Source: Chlorobium sp.
GTDB lineage: Bacteria > Bacteroidota > Chlorobiia > Chlorobiales > Chlorobiaceae
DNA length: 37,325 nucleotides
NCBI GenBank assembly: GCA_005843805.1
Contig: SZXY01000073.1
Location: forward strand, 1-37,325
Direction: 5' to 3'
A model generated the notes under the pieces. It saw only the letters and a list, made by a program, of their open reading frames with translations. It ran no database searches and was not told the DNA's origin. How positions within the stretch are numbered: position 1 is the stretch's first letter; each line of letters begins with the position of its first letter. A program made the translations under genes and the position numbers. Shown here piece after piece: positions 7,741 through 16,840 of the stretch.

Positions 7741-8169
7741 ATGCTGAAAGATGCGCTGGGAGGGTATCGCGGTACGGCTGTTGAGATAAGCCGTATCATT
7801 GTTGAACAACCTGACAATGAGGAGGCCTATTATAACAGGGGAAATGCAAGGAGCAGTTGTGGGGATTATGAGGGTGCTGTGAGTGATTATACAATGGCGC
7901 TGAAAATCGGGTTGAGGTTCCGTGAAGCAATCACGGCTTATGGAAACCGGGGAATGGCCAGAGTGCAAACGGGTGACTTTGAAGGCGCAATCAACGATTT
8001 CAGCGAGATAATTGAACGCAAGCCCCATAACTGGAGGATTTTGCGTACAGCATATAAAAACAGGGCTTTGGTTAAAGAACAGAAAGGTGACAGAGAGGGT
8101 GCGGCAATGGACAGGAAGATGATTGTCCAGATTTTGCCTGCTTATTCAACAATAAATAATGGAGAATAG
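7741..8169 (+). CDS. TPR-repeat protein in the hcp operon
   Basis: A 142-residue protein made almost entirely of about three tetratricopeptide repeats ([57 protein letters not shown]), preceded by a short helix. TPRs mediate protein-protein contacts; no catalytic motif or signal peptide is visible. The start at 7741 is supported by AAGGAGAG a few bases upstream; a longer frame back into the ferredoxin gene is not needed. It lies 22 bp after the ferredoxin gene and 4 bp before hcp, so it is co-expressed and could bridge the electron donor and Hcp. That bridging role is speculative. Confidence 0.82.
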   Translation: MLKDALGGYRGTAVEISRIIVEQPDNEEAYYNRGNARSSCGDYEGAVSDYTMALKIGLRFREAITAYGNRGMARVQTGDFEGAINDFSEIIERKPHNWRILRTAYKNRALVKEQKGDREGAAMDRKMIVQILPAYSTINNGE

Positions 8170-8173
8170 AACA

Positions 8174-9802
8174 ATGGGAATGTCTTGTAATCAGTGTCAG
8201 GAGAGCATCCTTAGTACCGGGTGTACAGCGAGAGGAGTCTGTGGCAAAGACGAAATGACGGCGAAACTCCAGGATGTGCTTGTCTATGCAACCGAAGGGC
8301 TTGCGGTTTCGGCTGAGTTGTTGCCGGGTCAGGTGGAGCGAAGTGTCGGTCAGCTTGTCAGTGAGTCGCTCTTTGTAACCGTTACCAACACAAACTTCGA
8401 TGAGGATGCCATTGTTGAGCAGATTCGCAAAACGCTTGCGATGCGTGATGCGCTCAATGCCAGGCTGCCTCACCCCTCAACCCAGGATGTCGCACTGTGG
8501 AGTGGAAGTTCAAGGGAGGATTTTCTTCTTAAAGCTATAACGGTCGGTATTGAGAGTCTGAGCGAAAACGAAGATCTTCGTTCCCTGAAGAGTCTTGTGC
8601 TTTATGGTCTCAAGGGATTGGCGGCCTATACCGATCATGCTGCGGTGCTTGGATATCATGATGACGATATTTATGCTTTTTATGTCAAGGCACTTGTGGC
8701 TCTTACCAGAGATCTTGATGCCGATGAGCTGACCGATCTGGTCATGGAAACCGGTGGCAGTGCAGTCAAAGCTATGGCGCTGCTTGACCGGGCAAACACT
8801 GAAACTTATGGTAATCCTGAAATTACCGAAGTTAAAACTGGTGTTGGCAATAATCCCGGCATCCTGATTTCGGGCCATGATCTTCGTGATCTTGCCGATC
8901 TCCTTGAGCAGACAGAAGGTAAAGGCGTTGATGTCTATACCCACTGTGAAATGCTTCCTGCCCACTCTTATCCTGCTTTCAAAAAGTACAGCCATTTTGT
9001 AGGTAACTATGGTGGTTCATGGTGGTCTCAGGACAAGGAGTTTGACTCGTTCAATGGTCCGATTCTCATGACCACGAACTGTATTGTGCCTGTTCGTGAA
9101 GCTTATCGCAAAAGAATGTTTACCACTGGATTGGCTGGTTATCCTGGACTTAAGCATATACCTGCAAGGGCTGAAGGCGCTTCGAAAGACTTTTCGGAGC
9201 TGGTTGAGCTGGCAAAAAGCTGTGCACCTCCAAAAGAGATCGAAAACGGCAAAATTATTGGAGGTTTCGCTCACAACCAGGTACTCGCACTTGCCGACAA
9301 GGTGGTCGATGCTGTCAAGAGTGGTGCAATCAAGCGGTTTATCGTGATGGCTGGCTGTGATGGTCGCCATGCTTCTCGTCACTACTATACCGATGTCGCT
9401 GCAGCCTTGCCGAAGGATACGGTGATTTTAACCGCAGGGTGTGCCAAGTATCGTTACAACAAGCTTGAACTTGGCGATATTGGTGGTATTCCGCGTGTGC
9501 TCGATGCAGGTCAGTGCAATGATTCCTATTCGCTTGCAGTCATTGCACTTAAGCTCAAGGATGTTTTCGGCATGGAGGACATCAACGAGCTGCCGATCTC
9601 TTTTGATATTGCCTGGTATGAGCAGAAAGCGGTGACGGTGCTTCTTGCGTTGCTCTTTCTTGGGGTAAAAGGCATTCGCCTCGGCCCAACACTTCCCGAG
9701 TTCCTTACGCCTAATGTGGTCAGCGTACTGGTTGAAAAATTTGGCATCAAACCAATCGGCAAGGTTGAGGCTGATGTTGAGGCTATGATGGCAGGCGCAT
9801 AA
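8174..9802 (+). CDS. hcp: Hybrid-cluster protein (hydroxylamine / nitric oxide reductase)
   Basis: A 542-residue Hcp. The N-terminal cysteines Cys5, Cys8, Cys17 and Cys23 (C-x2-C-x8-C-x5-C) are the class I pattern of strict anaerobes, which binds a [4Fe-4S] cluster. The hybrid Fe-S-O cluster motifs follow in order: [39 protein letters not shown] and GQCNDSYS. Hcp reduces hydroxylamine in vitro and NO to N2O in vivo in E. coli, where it also acts in protein S-nitrosylation. GGAG at 8161-8164 supports ATG 8174; an ATG at 8159 would overlap the upstream gene. It is the last gene of the operon, followed by a strong terminator. Confidence 0.95.
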   Translation: MGMSCNQCQESILSTGCTARGVCGKDEMTAKLQDVLVYATEGLAVSAELLPGQVERSVGQLVSESLFVTVTNTNFDEDAIVEQIRKTLAMRDALNARLPHPSTQDVALWSGSSREDFLLKAITVGIESLSENEDLRSLKSLVLYGLKGLAAYTDHAAVLGYHDDDIYAFYVKALVALTRDLDADELTDLVMETGGSAVKAMALLDRANTETYGNPEITEVKTGVGNNPGILISGHDLRDLADLLEQTEGKGVDVYTHCEMLPAHSYPAFKKYSHFVGNYGGSWWSQDKEFDSFNGPILMTTNCIVPVREAYRKRMFTTGLAGYPGLKHIPARAEGASKDFSELVELAKSCAPPKEIENGKIIGGFAHNQVLALADKVVDAVKSGAIKRFIVMAGCDGRHASRHYYTDVAAALPKDTVILTAGCAKYRYNKLELGDIGGIPRVLDAGQCNDSYSLAVIALKLKDVFGMEDINELPISFDIAWYEQKAVTVLLALLFLGVKGIRLGPTLPEFLTPNVVSVLVEKFGIKPIGKVEADVEAMMAGA

Positions 9803-9843
9803 TATTACAATTATATCTTCGCTTCTATTCTTTATTTGAATGG

Positions 9844-9878
9844 ACAAAAGGCTGCCTGAGGCAGCCTTTTGTCTTTTT
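9844..9878 (+). terminator. Rho-independent terminator after hcp
   Basis: A perfect 13-bp stem (arms 9844-9856 and 9860-9872, core GGCTGCC/GGCAGCC) with a 3-nt loop is followed by CTTTTTT. It closes the Rrf2-ferredoxin-TPR-hcp operon. Confidence 0.93.
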
Positions 9879-10199
9879 TGGAATACTTTTTTATACCAGT
9901 TCAGCGTTTAACAATTGTAATAAACAATGGCTTGATTCAGTAAAAAAAGTAACGATTGTTATATTTTTATTGTTGATGACTATACAATAGTGGATAACAT
10001 ATATTTGTGAAGAGCAGAAGTCAGGAATAAAAAAATATTATAGAATAACCACTATCTATTCCATGCTTTAATGCAAAATGATTCTTTTATTGGCTGATTT
10101 CGATGAACCATAATCAGCGATTTCGCAGATTTTATTGCTACATTGCAAGGTTATCGAAAGAGTATGAAAGGTACTTGTTAATTTAATCTCTATTTAGCC
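9879..10199. other. AT-rich leader region before the cytochrome gene
   Basis: About 320 bp, strongly AT-rich, with no open frame worth calling on either strand. It must contain the promoter of the cytochrome c gene; several TATAAT-like sites exist but none has a convincing -35 partner. Confidence 0.45.
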
Positions 10200-10619
10200 A
10201 TGAAACGATTGTTACTTATGATTGGTATTGGGTTGCTGTTCAACTCTTCAGCAACAGCGGCAACAAACGCTCTTGATGGCAGTGCGATTTTTGCAAAGAA
10301 TTGTAGTGTATGCCATTCAGTTAATCCACCGCCAAAATTAGCTCCTCCAATTATTCCTTTGGCTTCTCGTTATCATATTCAATTCAAGACAAAGGAAGAG
10401 GGTGTCAAACACATCATTGCTTTCGTGAAATCTCCGGACAAGAAAAACGCTGTGGACACACAAGCTGTTGCAAGATTTGGTCTTATGGCTCCGATTCCGC
10501 TTTCTGACCCTGAATTGAAAGCTGTAGCCGGATGGGTCTGGGATCAGTACAATCCTGCTATGGGCAGAGGGTATGGTGGAGGCCAGGGGCAGGGGAGAAT
10601 GAATCCTTTGTCGAGGTGA
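10200..10619 (+). CDS. Small periplasmic monohaem cytochrome c
   Basis: A 139-residue protein with an N-terminal signal peptide (about residues 1-21) and one haem-binding motif CSVCH (Cys35-His39). Met96 in the segment FGLMAPIPLS is the likely sixth ligand, giving a class I, His/Met cytochrome. The C-terminal tail is Gly/Gln-rich and probably disordered. It should be exported and haem-loaded in the periplasm, carrying electrons at fairly high potential. It is monocistronic but stands 490 bp before an SQR-type flavoprotein on the same strand, suggesting use in sulfur oxidation electron flow; that link is contextual only. Confidence 0.87.
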   Translation: MKRLLLMIGIGLLFNSSATAATNALDGSAIFAKNCSVCHSVNPPPKLAPPIIPLASRYHIQFKTKEEGVKHIIAFVKSPDKKNAVDTQAVARFGLMAPIPLSDPELKAVAGWVWDQYNPAMGRGYGGGQGQGRMNPLSR

Positions 10620-11109
10620 AAAGTGTTCCTGACAAGGTGCTTCGTTGACTTTTTTTTCTTCTCCCTTGACGGAGTTGTTAAAGATTTTGTCTGAACAAAA
10701 CTGGACAGTACTCTTTTCCGGACAATAACTCACTCCAGCAAAGAGCCGATGAAGCTTGAGTTTTATCGGCTTCAATGCAGTATGTTTTCCGGCCGAAGGG
10801 AATTGATACTATTAACAGAGAGCGACCTCTGAACTATTACCGAGTTTATGATCTGCCGATAAAAAACAGTTTCATTCGTGTTTGAATGAAAAAAAATGTT
10901 CTCATAATGTTTTTTTGAACGTGTATTTTTGATGATTTTTACTGTCGAGTTGATGAGTTTTTGATCTATCTCTTTGTTTTTTTGTTGGTTGTCGGGTTTC
11001 TTGTGTGAAGTTGCAGCGAATGCAGATAGTATGGATTATTAACTTTTTAACCATATAATCATATAGTGATGGTACGATGTTTCAGCATAATTGAAAATAT
11101 TGAGTAGTT
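10620..11109. other. Gene-free region between the cytochrome c and SQR genes
   Basis: About 490 bp without a credible gene. It includes a possible hairpin (arms AGCCGAT 10745-10751 and ATCGGCT 10766-10772, loop 14 nt) without a clear U-tract, and an AT-rich stretch at 11040-11100 with a TATAAT at 11054-11059 that could be the -10 of the SQR gene, though the matching -35 is poor. Confidence 0.45.
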
Positions 11110-12564
11110 ATGGCAAAAATCGTTGTTTTGGGAGCAGGAATTTCAGGACATACCTGTGCTTCGTTTCTTAAAAAGAAACTTGGCAAACATCACGAAGTCG
11201 TTGTTGTCACTCCCAACAGTTACTATCAGTGGATTCCTTCCAATATCTGGGTCGGGGTTGGTCAGATGTCTATAGACGATGTCCGATTCGAGTTGAAAAA
11301 AGTTTATGATCGCTGGGGCATTGTTCTTAAACAGGCAAAGGCGGTTGAAATCCATCCGGAAGGCGACAGTGAGTTTCAGAAAGGATATGTGACGATAGAG
11401 TATACCGATGGAGTCCGAAACGGTCAGAGTGAAAAAGTCGATTATGATTATCTTGTCAATGCAACCGGTCCGAAGCTTAATTTCGATGCGACCGAAGGTC
11501 TTGGTCCTGATAAAAACACCTTTTCGGTATGTACCTATAACCATGCGGCTCATGCCTGGGAGCATCTTCAGGATAATATAAAACGGATGCAGGCGGGTCA
11601 AAAGCAGCGTATTTTGATTGGGACCGGTCATTCAATGGCTACATGCCAGGGAGCGGCTTTCGAGTATATTCTTAATGTTGCCTACGAAATATCCAAGCTT
11701 GGCCTCAGTAACAAGGCGCAAATTACCTGGTTGTCCAATGAGTATGAACTGGGTGATTTTGGTATGGGTGGCGCTTTCATCAACAGGGGTGGCTATTATA
11801 CTCCTACGAAGGTCTTTACGGAATCCATTATGGCCGAGTATGGCATCAACTGGATCCGAAGGGCTGGTGTCCACCATGTTGAGCCTGGCAAGGCGCATTA
11901 CGAGACTCTCGGCGGTGAAGAGTTGACGCAGGAGTTTGATTTTGCCATGCTTATCCCTTCATTTTCAGGTGTTGGGTTGACCGCTTATGACAAGGCGGGT
12001 GTGGAGATTACAGAGAAGATGTTTGCCCCGAACAAGTTTATGAAGGTGGATGCGAACTATACCGCAAAGCCATTTGAGGAGTGGGAAGCTGATGACTGGC
12101 CATCGATTTATCAGAACCCTCTCTTCAAGAACATTTATGCTCCGGGCATTGCATTCGCTCCTCCGCATCCGATTTCCAAACCGATGTCGAGCCCGAGTGG
12201 ACGGCAGATTTTCCCGACAGCGCCAAGAACCGGTATGCCTGCCGGTGTTATGGGAAAGATTGTGGCGCTTAATATTGCCGAAAAAATCCATGGAGCCAGT
12301 GAGCATCGCCATAAAGCCTCGATGAGTCGAATGGGTGCAGCTTGTGTGGTGTCGGCAGGATTTGGATCTTTTGATGGTCTGGGAGCATCGATGACGTTAT
12401 TCCCGGTTGTACCGGACTGGGAGAAGTATCCAGAGTGGGGGCGCAACATGGACTATTCTCTGGGAGAGGCTGGTCTTGCAGGCCATTGGCTGAAAGTTAT
12501 CCTTCACTATCTCTTCTTCCACAAAGCCAAAGGATATCCGTTCTGGTGGTTGATTCCGGAATAA
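11110..12564 (+). CDS. Sulfide:quinone oxidoreductase-type FAD flavoprotein
   Basis: A 484-residue two-dinucleotide-fold flavoprotein. The FAD-binding motif VVLGAGISGHTCASFL opens the protein and NATGP (117-121) ends the first Rossmann unit. Cys141, Cys179 (ATCQGAAFEY) and Cys412 (AACVVSAG) sit where the redox-active cysteines of SQR-family enzymes are expected. A C-terminal hydrophobic, aromatic tail (HYLFFHKAKGYPFWWLIPE) fits monotopic membrane anchoring. SQR oxidises sulfide and passes electrons to quinone. Of the several SQR types in green sulfur bacteria, the exact one cannot be assigned here. A flavocytochrome c-like role with the upstream cytochrome is an alternative. Confidence 0.85.
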   Translation: MAKIVVLGAGISGHTCASFLKKKLGKHHEVVVVTPNSYYQWIPSNIWVGVGQMSIDDVRFELKKVYDRWGIVLKQAKAVEIHPEGDSEFQKGYVTIEYTDGVRNGQSEKVDYDYLVNATGPKLNFDATEGLGPDKNTFSVCTYNHAAHAWEHLQDNIKRMQAGQKQRILIGTGHSMATCQGAAFEYILNVAYEISKLGLSNKAQITWLSNEYELGDFGMGGAFINRGGYYTPTKVFTESIMAEYGINWIRRAGVHHVEPGKAHYETLGGEELTQEFDFAMLIPSFSGVGLTAYDKAGVEITEKMFAPNKFMKVDANYTAKPFEEWEADDWPSIYQNPLFKNIYAPGIAFAPPHPISKPMSSPSGRQIFPTAPRTGMPAGVMGKIVALNIAEKIHGASEHRHKASMSRMGAACVVSAGFGSFDGLGASMTLFPVVPDWEKYPEWGRNMDYSLGEAGLAGHWLKVILHYLFFHKAKGYPFWWLIPE

Positions 12565-12600
12565 CCCTTTTTTTTGAAACACGTTCAAATCCGAACTCTT

Positions 12601-12759
12601 ATGGGCAAAAATAAAGTCAAGGCATATTACGACGAGGCTTATCCTCCGGTACCTTCAAAGGGGACTCTCTATTGGCGCAAGAACCTGCTGTGGCAACTTG
12701 TTCGATTTATAGTGCTCAATGTTAAAATCATGCGAATCGTTGTAGGCGGTCACTCCTGA
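12601..12759 (+). CDS. Small basic membrane-associated companion of the SQR gene
   Basis: A 52-residue frame starting 36 bp after the SQR stop. The N-terminal half is polar with YYDEAYPPVP; the C-terminal half (WRKNLLWQLVRFIVLNVKIMRIVV) is an amphipathic or transmembrane helix with basic residues. There is no clear Shine-Dalgarno site, as with several real genes here. Its last 10 bases overlap the end of the convergent ydcF-like gene. The composition looks protein-like rather than random, so it may be a small subunit or anchor for the flavoprotein. I do not recognise a family. Confidence 0.5.
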   Translation: MGKNKVKAYYDEAYPPVPSKGTLYWRKNLLWQLVRFIVLNVKIMRIVVGGHS

Positions 12760-13364
12760 AGAGTTGTTGGCCTCCAGTAGTGTACCGCAATGTAGAAGAT
12801 GTTTTTTTTGATCTCGCTGATTACAAACTGGTAACTTTTGCTGTTTTCCCACCAGGCGAAAGGGTGCCACCAAGTCGGGTTTGTCGAAACCAGAATGAAT
12901 TTTTTTGACGAGCCTTCAAACGCCCTTTTCCATGTCTGGTGAAGACGCAGCATGTGCGGGGGGTCGCTGACAACAATGGCACTCTTCCATCCTTTTGTCT
13001 CCATGGTGTTTGATGTATTGAGAGCCTCTTCCCAGGTCGTTGTTGATTTGGCATCGACCTTGATGGCTTTTTTGGGTACACCGAGTGCCATCATTCGGCG
13101 TTCGCGCCAGTTGGGGTGATTGGGATGGTAAAAGCGTTCGTCAATGCCTGTCAGAATCACATGTGAGGCGTATCCAGCATTGTACAGTTCGGCTCCCTTG
13201 TTTACGCGCAGTCCGTTGTCACCTCCAAGTACAATGATGACATCGGTTTTTGCTGGAGCTTCGGCATAACGTGAAACCAGAAATCCAAGGCTTAAAAAAG
13301 AGATAGTAGCAAGGGCGCTTGTTGAGAGAAGAACTATAATGGTCAGTTTTATAAAGCCTTTCAT
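12750..13364 (-). CDS. YdcF-like (DUF218) membrane-anchored protein
   Basis: A 204-residue protein with one N-terminal transmembrane helix (about 5-31) followed by a DUF218/ElyC-YdcF domain: DVIIVLGGD (about 41-49), a conserved turn with LTG and the VSDPPHMLR segment in the middle. Members act at the cell envelope; E. coli ElyC affects peptidoglycan and lipid carrier metabolism and YdcF binds SAM, but biochemical function is unsettled. The short single-TM architecture fits the SanA/YdcF branch. It converges with the small ORF after SQR. No operon partner is evident. Confidence 0.8.
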   Translation of the reverse strand: MKGFIKLTIIVLLSTSALATISFLSLGFLVSRYAEAPAKTDVIIVLGGDNGLRVNKGAELYNAGYASHVILTGIDERFYHPNHPNWRERRMMALGVPKKAIKVDAKSTTTWEEALNTSNTMETKGWKSAIVVSDPPHMLRLHQTWKRAFEGSSKKFILVSTNPTWWHPFAWWENSKSYQFVISEIKKNIFYIAVHYWRPTTLQE

Positions 13365-13535
13365 GGAAACGAATGAGGGGTTTTGAGCCAGGAATGCAAT
13401 AGCTCTTTTTCTGTAAATCGGTTAGTGTGCCTGTTCATTGCCTGCTTTTCCGGATTATAATCATTTTTTTGAAACCTTGCCTATCACCTGCTGGAACTTC
13501 TGGCTGAAAAGCGGGAGGATGGCGCCGGTAAGGGG

Positions 13536-13570
13536 AAAAAAAACAGCAGGCATTTTTTAATTGCCTGCTG
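13536..13570 (-). terminator. Rho-independent terminator of the outer-membrane protein gene
   Basis: On the minus strand a perfect 9-bp stem (arms 13562-13570 and 13544-13552, CAGCAGGCA/TGCCTGCTG) with a 9-nt A/T loop is followed by eight U residues (13536-13543). It begins 29 bp past the stop of the gene ending at 13600. Confidence 0.92.
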
Positions 13571-13599
13571 CAAGGGTATGAGAAAATATTCTGTAGTGA

Positions 13600-14277
13600 T
13601 CAGAACTTGTAAGCCAATCCCAGAGAGATGATCGGGTAATATTGAAGCTCATTGATTTTGTTTTTTACATCATTTGTTTCGTTGGCAAGATTTGTCTGGA
13701 ACGGGACTGTATTTACCAGAGTACCACCTTCTGCTGTAAGCGTTACATCCGGGCGACCCTGAAACATGACTCCCAGATCGAGGGTAATGGAAATGCCTGA
13801 ATCCTCTCCAACTGCATTGCCCCATCCTATTCCAGCATAGGGAGCAACATGCTTGAAGCCAACCTTGCCTGACAGATTGCCCAGCTCGCCGGGAGAATAT
13901 GTTGTGCCGCCAATATTGTATGAGGTTTGTGAGCTGCCTGTTGCTGTAACATTGTTGTTATTGATGACGACCCCTGACGAGAGCCTGAAGCCTGAGTCAA
14001 AAGGATGCCAGTCGAGCAATACGGGAAATGACTCCAGATCAAGCTTGTAGTTGTATTTGATATCGCTTTCTGTGGCATGGCCGTTATAATGGAAACCACT
14101 GCAGCCCGCTCTTGCATTAATGGAGGGTGAAAGACCGACAGTTACCTCTCCGCCAAGGCCAAGGGTACTGCCTTTGACTGCTACTCCGATATCGCCACTA
14201 TTGGCAAAAGCGGCAGGAGAGCATGCCATAGAAAAGATCGTTGCAATCAACGCCCGTTTTAATGATTTGTTTCTCAT
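13600..14277 (-). CDS. Outer-membrane beta-barrel protein
   Basis: A 225-residue protein with a signal peptide cleaved after about Ala25 (PAAFA). The mature part has alternating hydrophobic/polar strands, many Gly and aromatic residues, and ends in YYPIISLGLAYKF; the C-terminal Phe is the outer-membrane insertion signal. Predicted to be a small 8-stranded barrel of the OmpW/OmpA-like superfamily; the ligand is unknown. It is monocistronic, with a strong terminator downstream. Confidence 0.8.
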   Translation of the reverse strand: MRNKSLKRALIATIFSMACSPAAFANSGDIGVAVKGSTLGLGGEVTVGLSPSINARAGCSGFHYNGHATESDIKYNYKLDLESFPVLLDWHPFDSGFRLSSGVVINNNNVTATGSSQTSYNIGGTTYSPGELGNLSGKVGFKHVAPYAGIGWGNAVGEDSGISITLDLGVMFQGRPDVTLTAEGGTLVNTVPFQTNLANETNDVKNKINELQYYPIISLGLAYKF

Positions 14278-14410
14278 GACAGTTTTTGTTTCAGCATTAA
14301 ATAAAGTTAGAGGGATTATCGAGTAAAGTTAAAAAAGCTTGTTTTAAACGATGCAAACCACTGCCAAAAAATGTAGTTGACAGATTGAAGCCTTGATGGG
14401 GCGAGGCGAG

Positions 14411-14440
14411 AGGAGTTGTCGGTAATCCCTGACAACTCCT
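14411..14440. other. Perfect 10-bp inverted repeat without U-tract
   Basis: AGGAGTTGTC (14411-14420) and GACAACTCCT (14431-14440) are perfectly complementary around a 10-nt spacer. It lies between the starts of the barrel protein gene and the end of the NlpC gene. Neither strand has a U-run after it, so it is not a standard terminator; it could be an RNA stabiliser at the 3' end of the NlpC transcript or a protein-binding palindrome. Confidence 0.5.
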
Positions 14441-14569
14441 GTTTCCAAAAAGTCGTTATTCGGCGTAAAAACAGGGAAGAGAAAAAAAGTCAATACCGAT
14501 CAACTTGCTGCTGATAATGTGCAGACAAGAGCCATTGTGATTGTTTTTTCAGCTTCCGGAGCACTTGAA

Positions 14570-15214
14570 TCAGGAGGGCTCGGTGATATCTTCTGTTTGT
14601 TGAGACTGCGCTGGAAGAGATGGCAATTTCTCTGCTGGCTGTTCAAGTATCCGGACAGCACCGGCAAATCTTTTTTCGTAATAGTGTTTCAGTTGATCTT
14701 CGGTGATGCCCTTTGAGAGTGAGGAGTGTACAAAGGTATCGTTGCCGATAAAGATGCCTACATGGTTGATTTTTTGACCCTTTGTCTGGAAAAATACAAG
14801 GTCACCCGGCTGAAGTTCTTCTTTGCTGACTTTATTGCCAAGAGCCGACATCTCTCTTGAAGAGCGGGGAAGACGCATATTGAATACCTTGTCATACATG
14901 AAACGCACAAAACCGGAACAGTCAAATCCTGAAGGAGTCTGGCCGCCGAACCGGTATCGTGTTCCAAAATAATGGGTGACATCATTAAAGAAGCTTTTCA
15001 TCGAACTGAAGCTCTGGCGGGGTTGTTCGGAAACCGGAGCAGCCTGTCGGGTAATGGTCGTTTCGGAAGGGGATTCGCAAAGAGCGGATGCCGGAAGAGC
15101 AAACTGAAGAGAAGCAGCCGTCATGCAGAGAGCAACAAAACGGCAGGTACGGAATTTATTTTTTCGCGGCAAGGTCACGCGAAGGGATGATTGCATAGTT
15201 TTTTGAAGAGGCAT
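14570..15214 (-). CDS. NlpC/P60 cell-wall endopeptidase, exported
   Basis: A 214-residue protein with a long N-terminal signal region (hydrophobic 25-45, ending PASALCES). The NlpC/P60 domain covers about 72-190: FGGQTPSGFDCSGFV with catalytic Cys99, NHVGIFIG with His151, and His163 as the third polar residue. Such enzymes cleave the D-Glu-diaminopimelate bond in peptidoglycan peptides in the periplasm. The C-terminal 20 residues are Pro/Gln/Ser-rich. The cysteine in ALCES could also suggest a lipobox, but it lacks the canonical LxGC form. It is divergent from the SEC-C protein gene. Confidence 0.9.
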   Translation of the reverse strand: MPLQKTMQSSLRVTLPRKNKFRTCRFVALCMTAASLQFALPASALCESPSETTITRQAAPVSEQPRQSFSSMKSFFNDVTHYFGTRYRFGGQTPSGFDCSGFVRFMYDKVFNMRLPRSSREMSALGNKVSKEELQPGDLVFFQTKGQKINHVGIFIGNDTFVHSSLSKGITEDQLKHYYEKRFAGAVRILEQPAEKLPSLPAQSQQTEDITEPS

Positions 15215-15448
15215 GTGCGCTGTATTCCGGTGAATTTCTGGATTCTGTTTACAGATGGGATGCAGTATCTCCTTAAACCATAATGTAAGTATATATCATG
15301 AAATATGCCAACGTTTTACAGGAAAAGAGCAACATTTTTCTCTATTGTGTCTCATGCTTTTCGGGATTCGCTCAAAGATCATTACTTTGAATTTATTATT
15401 ACTCAAGAATGCCGGAATACAATGGCTTAATGTTCAATTTTTTTTGGA

Positions 15449-16174
15449 ATGGACACTTCAAAGGCACTTAACGACCCACTTTCCGAGCAGGAACTTTATG
15501 AACTTGAAGCTTTCCTGATTTCGGAGAGAACTGGTAATGCCATGTCGCTTGATGCACTGGACGGTTTTTTTACCGCTCTGGTCATTGGGCCGACAACTGT
15601 CATGCCTGGTGAATGGCTTCCCTGTGTTTTGGGAACAGGAGAGGATAAAAGCTCCCCGGCTTTTTCATCTGCAGAGGAGTTTCAGCGGATCATGCTGCTT
15701 CTTGTGCGCTATATGAATTCGCTTGCCGTAATTTTCAGGAATGACCCAGATAGTTTTATGCCTATTTTTGATCTTTCCTCCTATGAGAGCAAGGACGAAG
15801 AAGAGTGGGCAGTATCAACCTGGGCGAAGGCATTCATGTATGGTATGGAGTTGTGTTATGATGATTGGGAGCCTATTTTTGGATTGGAGGATGAAGATGG
15901 TGGTGAGGGTGAAGAGAGCGCCTTGTCTCTTGGCCCCATTTTTCTCCTGGCAGGTCATGAAGAAGATTCTCGCGAATTAAAAGTAAGTGAGCGTAAAATA
16001 CTCCGTGAGATGGTAGCTGAAAGTGTGAGTGATATCTATCGTTTCTGGCTGCCGTATCGAGGGGTTGCTCCTGAAAAACCCTCATCAAAAAAGGGTAAGA
16101 TTATTTCTATTGGTCGCAATGATCCCTGCCCATGCGGTAGTGGAAAGAAATACAAAAATTGTTGCGGTACCTGA
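15449..16174 (+). CDS. YecA/UPF0149-like protein with C-terminal SEC-C zinc motif
   Basis: A 241-residue protein. The N-terminal two thirds are the all-helical UPF0149/YgfB-YecA fold ([35 protein letters not shown]). The C-terminal tail ends with a complete SEC-C motif, [18 protein letters not shown] (about 222-239), the zinc finger found at the end of SecA. In E. coli, YecA binds ribosomes and SecB-related factors through its SEC-C motif, so a role near nascent chains or protein export is plausible. It starts with ATG; the ribosome site is weak. VanX follows after 36 bp on the same strand. Confidence 0.9.
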
Positions 16175-16210
16175 GTGTCGTTGTTTTATCAATGAAAGAC
16201 CCTGTTAGTT

Positions 16211-16834
16211 ATGAAGCGTCTTGTTCTCTTTGTTGTCGCGCTGTTCATTGTGTCACCATCTCTTTTGGCTGAAGATATAGATTTTGTCGATATCGCCACT
16301 CTCGATAACTCTATAGTGCTTGATATCCGCTATGCCACAAGCAATAATTTCACAGGAAAAACAGTTTATCCCGTTGCCCGCTGTCTTTTGAGACGCGATG
16401 TAGCATTGCGGTTGCTTCGGGTCGAAGAAAAACTGAAAAAACGTGGATACACTTTGATTGTTTTTGATTGTTATCGTCCATTATCGGTGCAGAAACGCTT
16501 TTGGGAGATAGTGCCTGATGAGCGCTATGTGGCTGATCCTGCAAAGGGATCACGTCATAACCGTGGATCGGCGGTCGATCTCACTCTTGCTGATCTTTCG
16601 GGTAATCCGCTCCCAATGCCATCGAATTTTGATGATTTTTCAGAAAAAGCACATCGCGATTATAAGGGAGCTTCTCCTGAAGCCCTGAAAAACAGTGCTC
16701 TGCTTGAAGCTGCAATGAAAGAAGAGGGATTTGAGCCTTTTCCGACTGAGTGGTGGCATTTTGATGCTCCGGGATGGGAGCGTTATCCTGTTTCTGATTT
16801 TCCGCTCAAAAAAAGCGGAGGGTGTGAGGAGTGA
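16211..16834 (+). CDS. VanX/DdpX-type D-alanyl-D-alanine dipeptidase, exported
   Basis: A 207-residue zinc peptidase of family M15D with an N-terminal signal peptide (about 1-20, SLLA). The metal ligands are His116 and Asp123 (SRHNRGSAVDLTL) and His183; the catalytic base is Glu180 (EWWHFD); Arg89 (DCYRP) corresponds to the substrate arginine of VanX. It should hydrolyse D-Ala-D-Ala in the periplasm, recycling cell-wall turnover products like E. coli DdpX rather than giving vancomycin resistance, since no vanHA or vanRS genes are nearby. Probably co-transcribed with the SEC-C and SDR genes. Confidence 0.93.
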   Translation: MKRLVLFVVALFIVSPSLLAEDIDFVDIATLDNSIVLDIRYATSNNFTGKTVYPVARCLLRRDVALRLLRVEEKLKKRGYTLIVFDCYRPLSVQKRFWEIVPDERYVADPAKGSRHNRGSAVDLTLADLSGNPLPMPSNFDDFSEKAHRDYKGASPEALKNSALLEAAMKEEGFEPFPTEWWHFDAPGWERYPVSDFPLKKSGGCEE

Positions 16835-16840
16835 GGGAGG

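Noticed and set aside
16211-16834. VanX as part of a vancomycin resistance cluster
   Set aside because: No vanH, vanA/B or vanRS-like genes are nearby, and the signal peptide fits a periplasmic recycling enzyme. The Ddl-like ATP-grasp in the SET cluster is too distant and fused to a SET domain.
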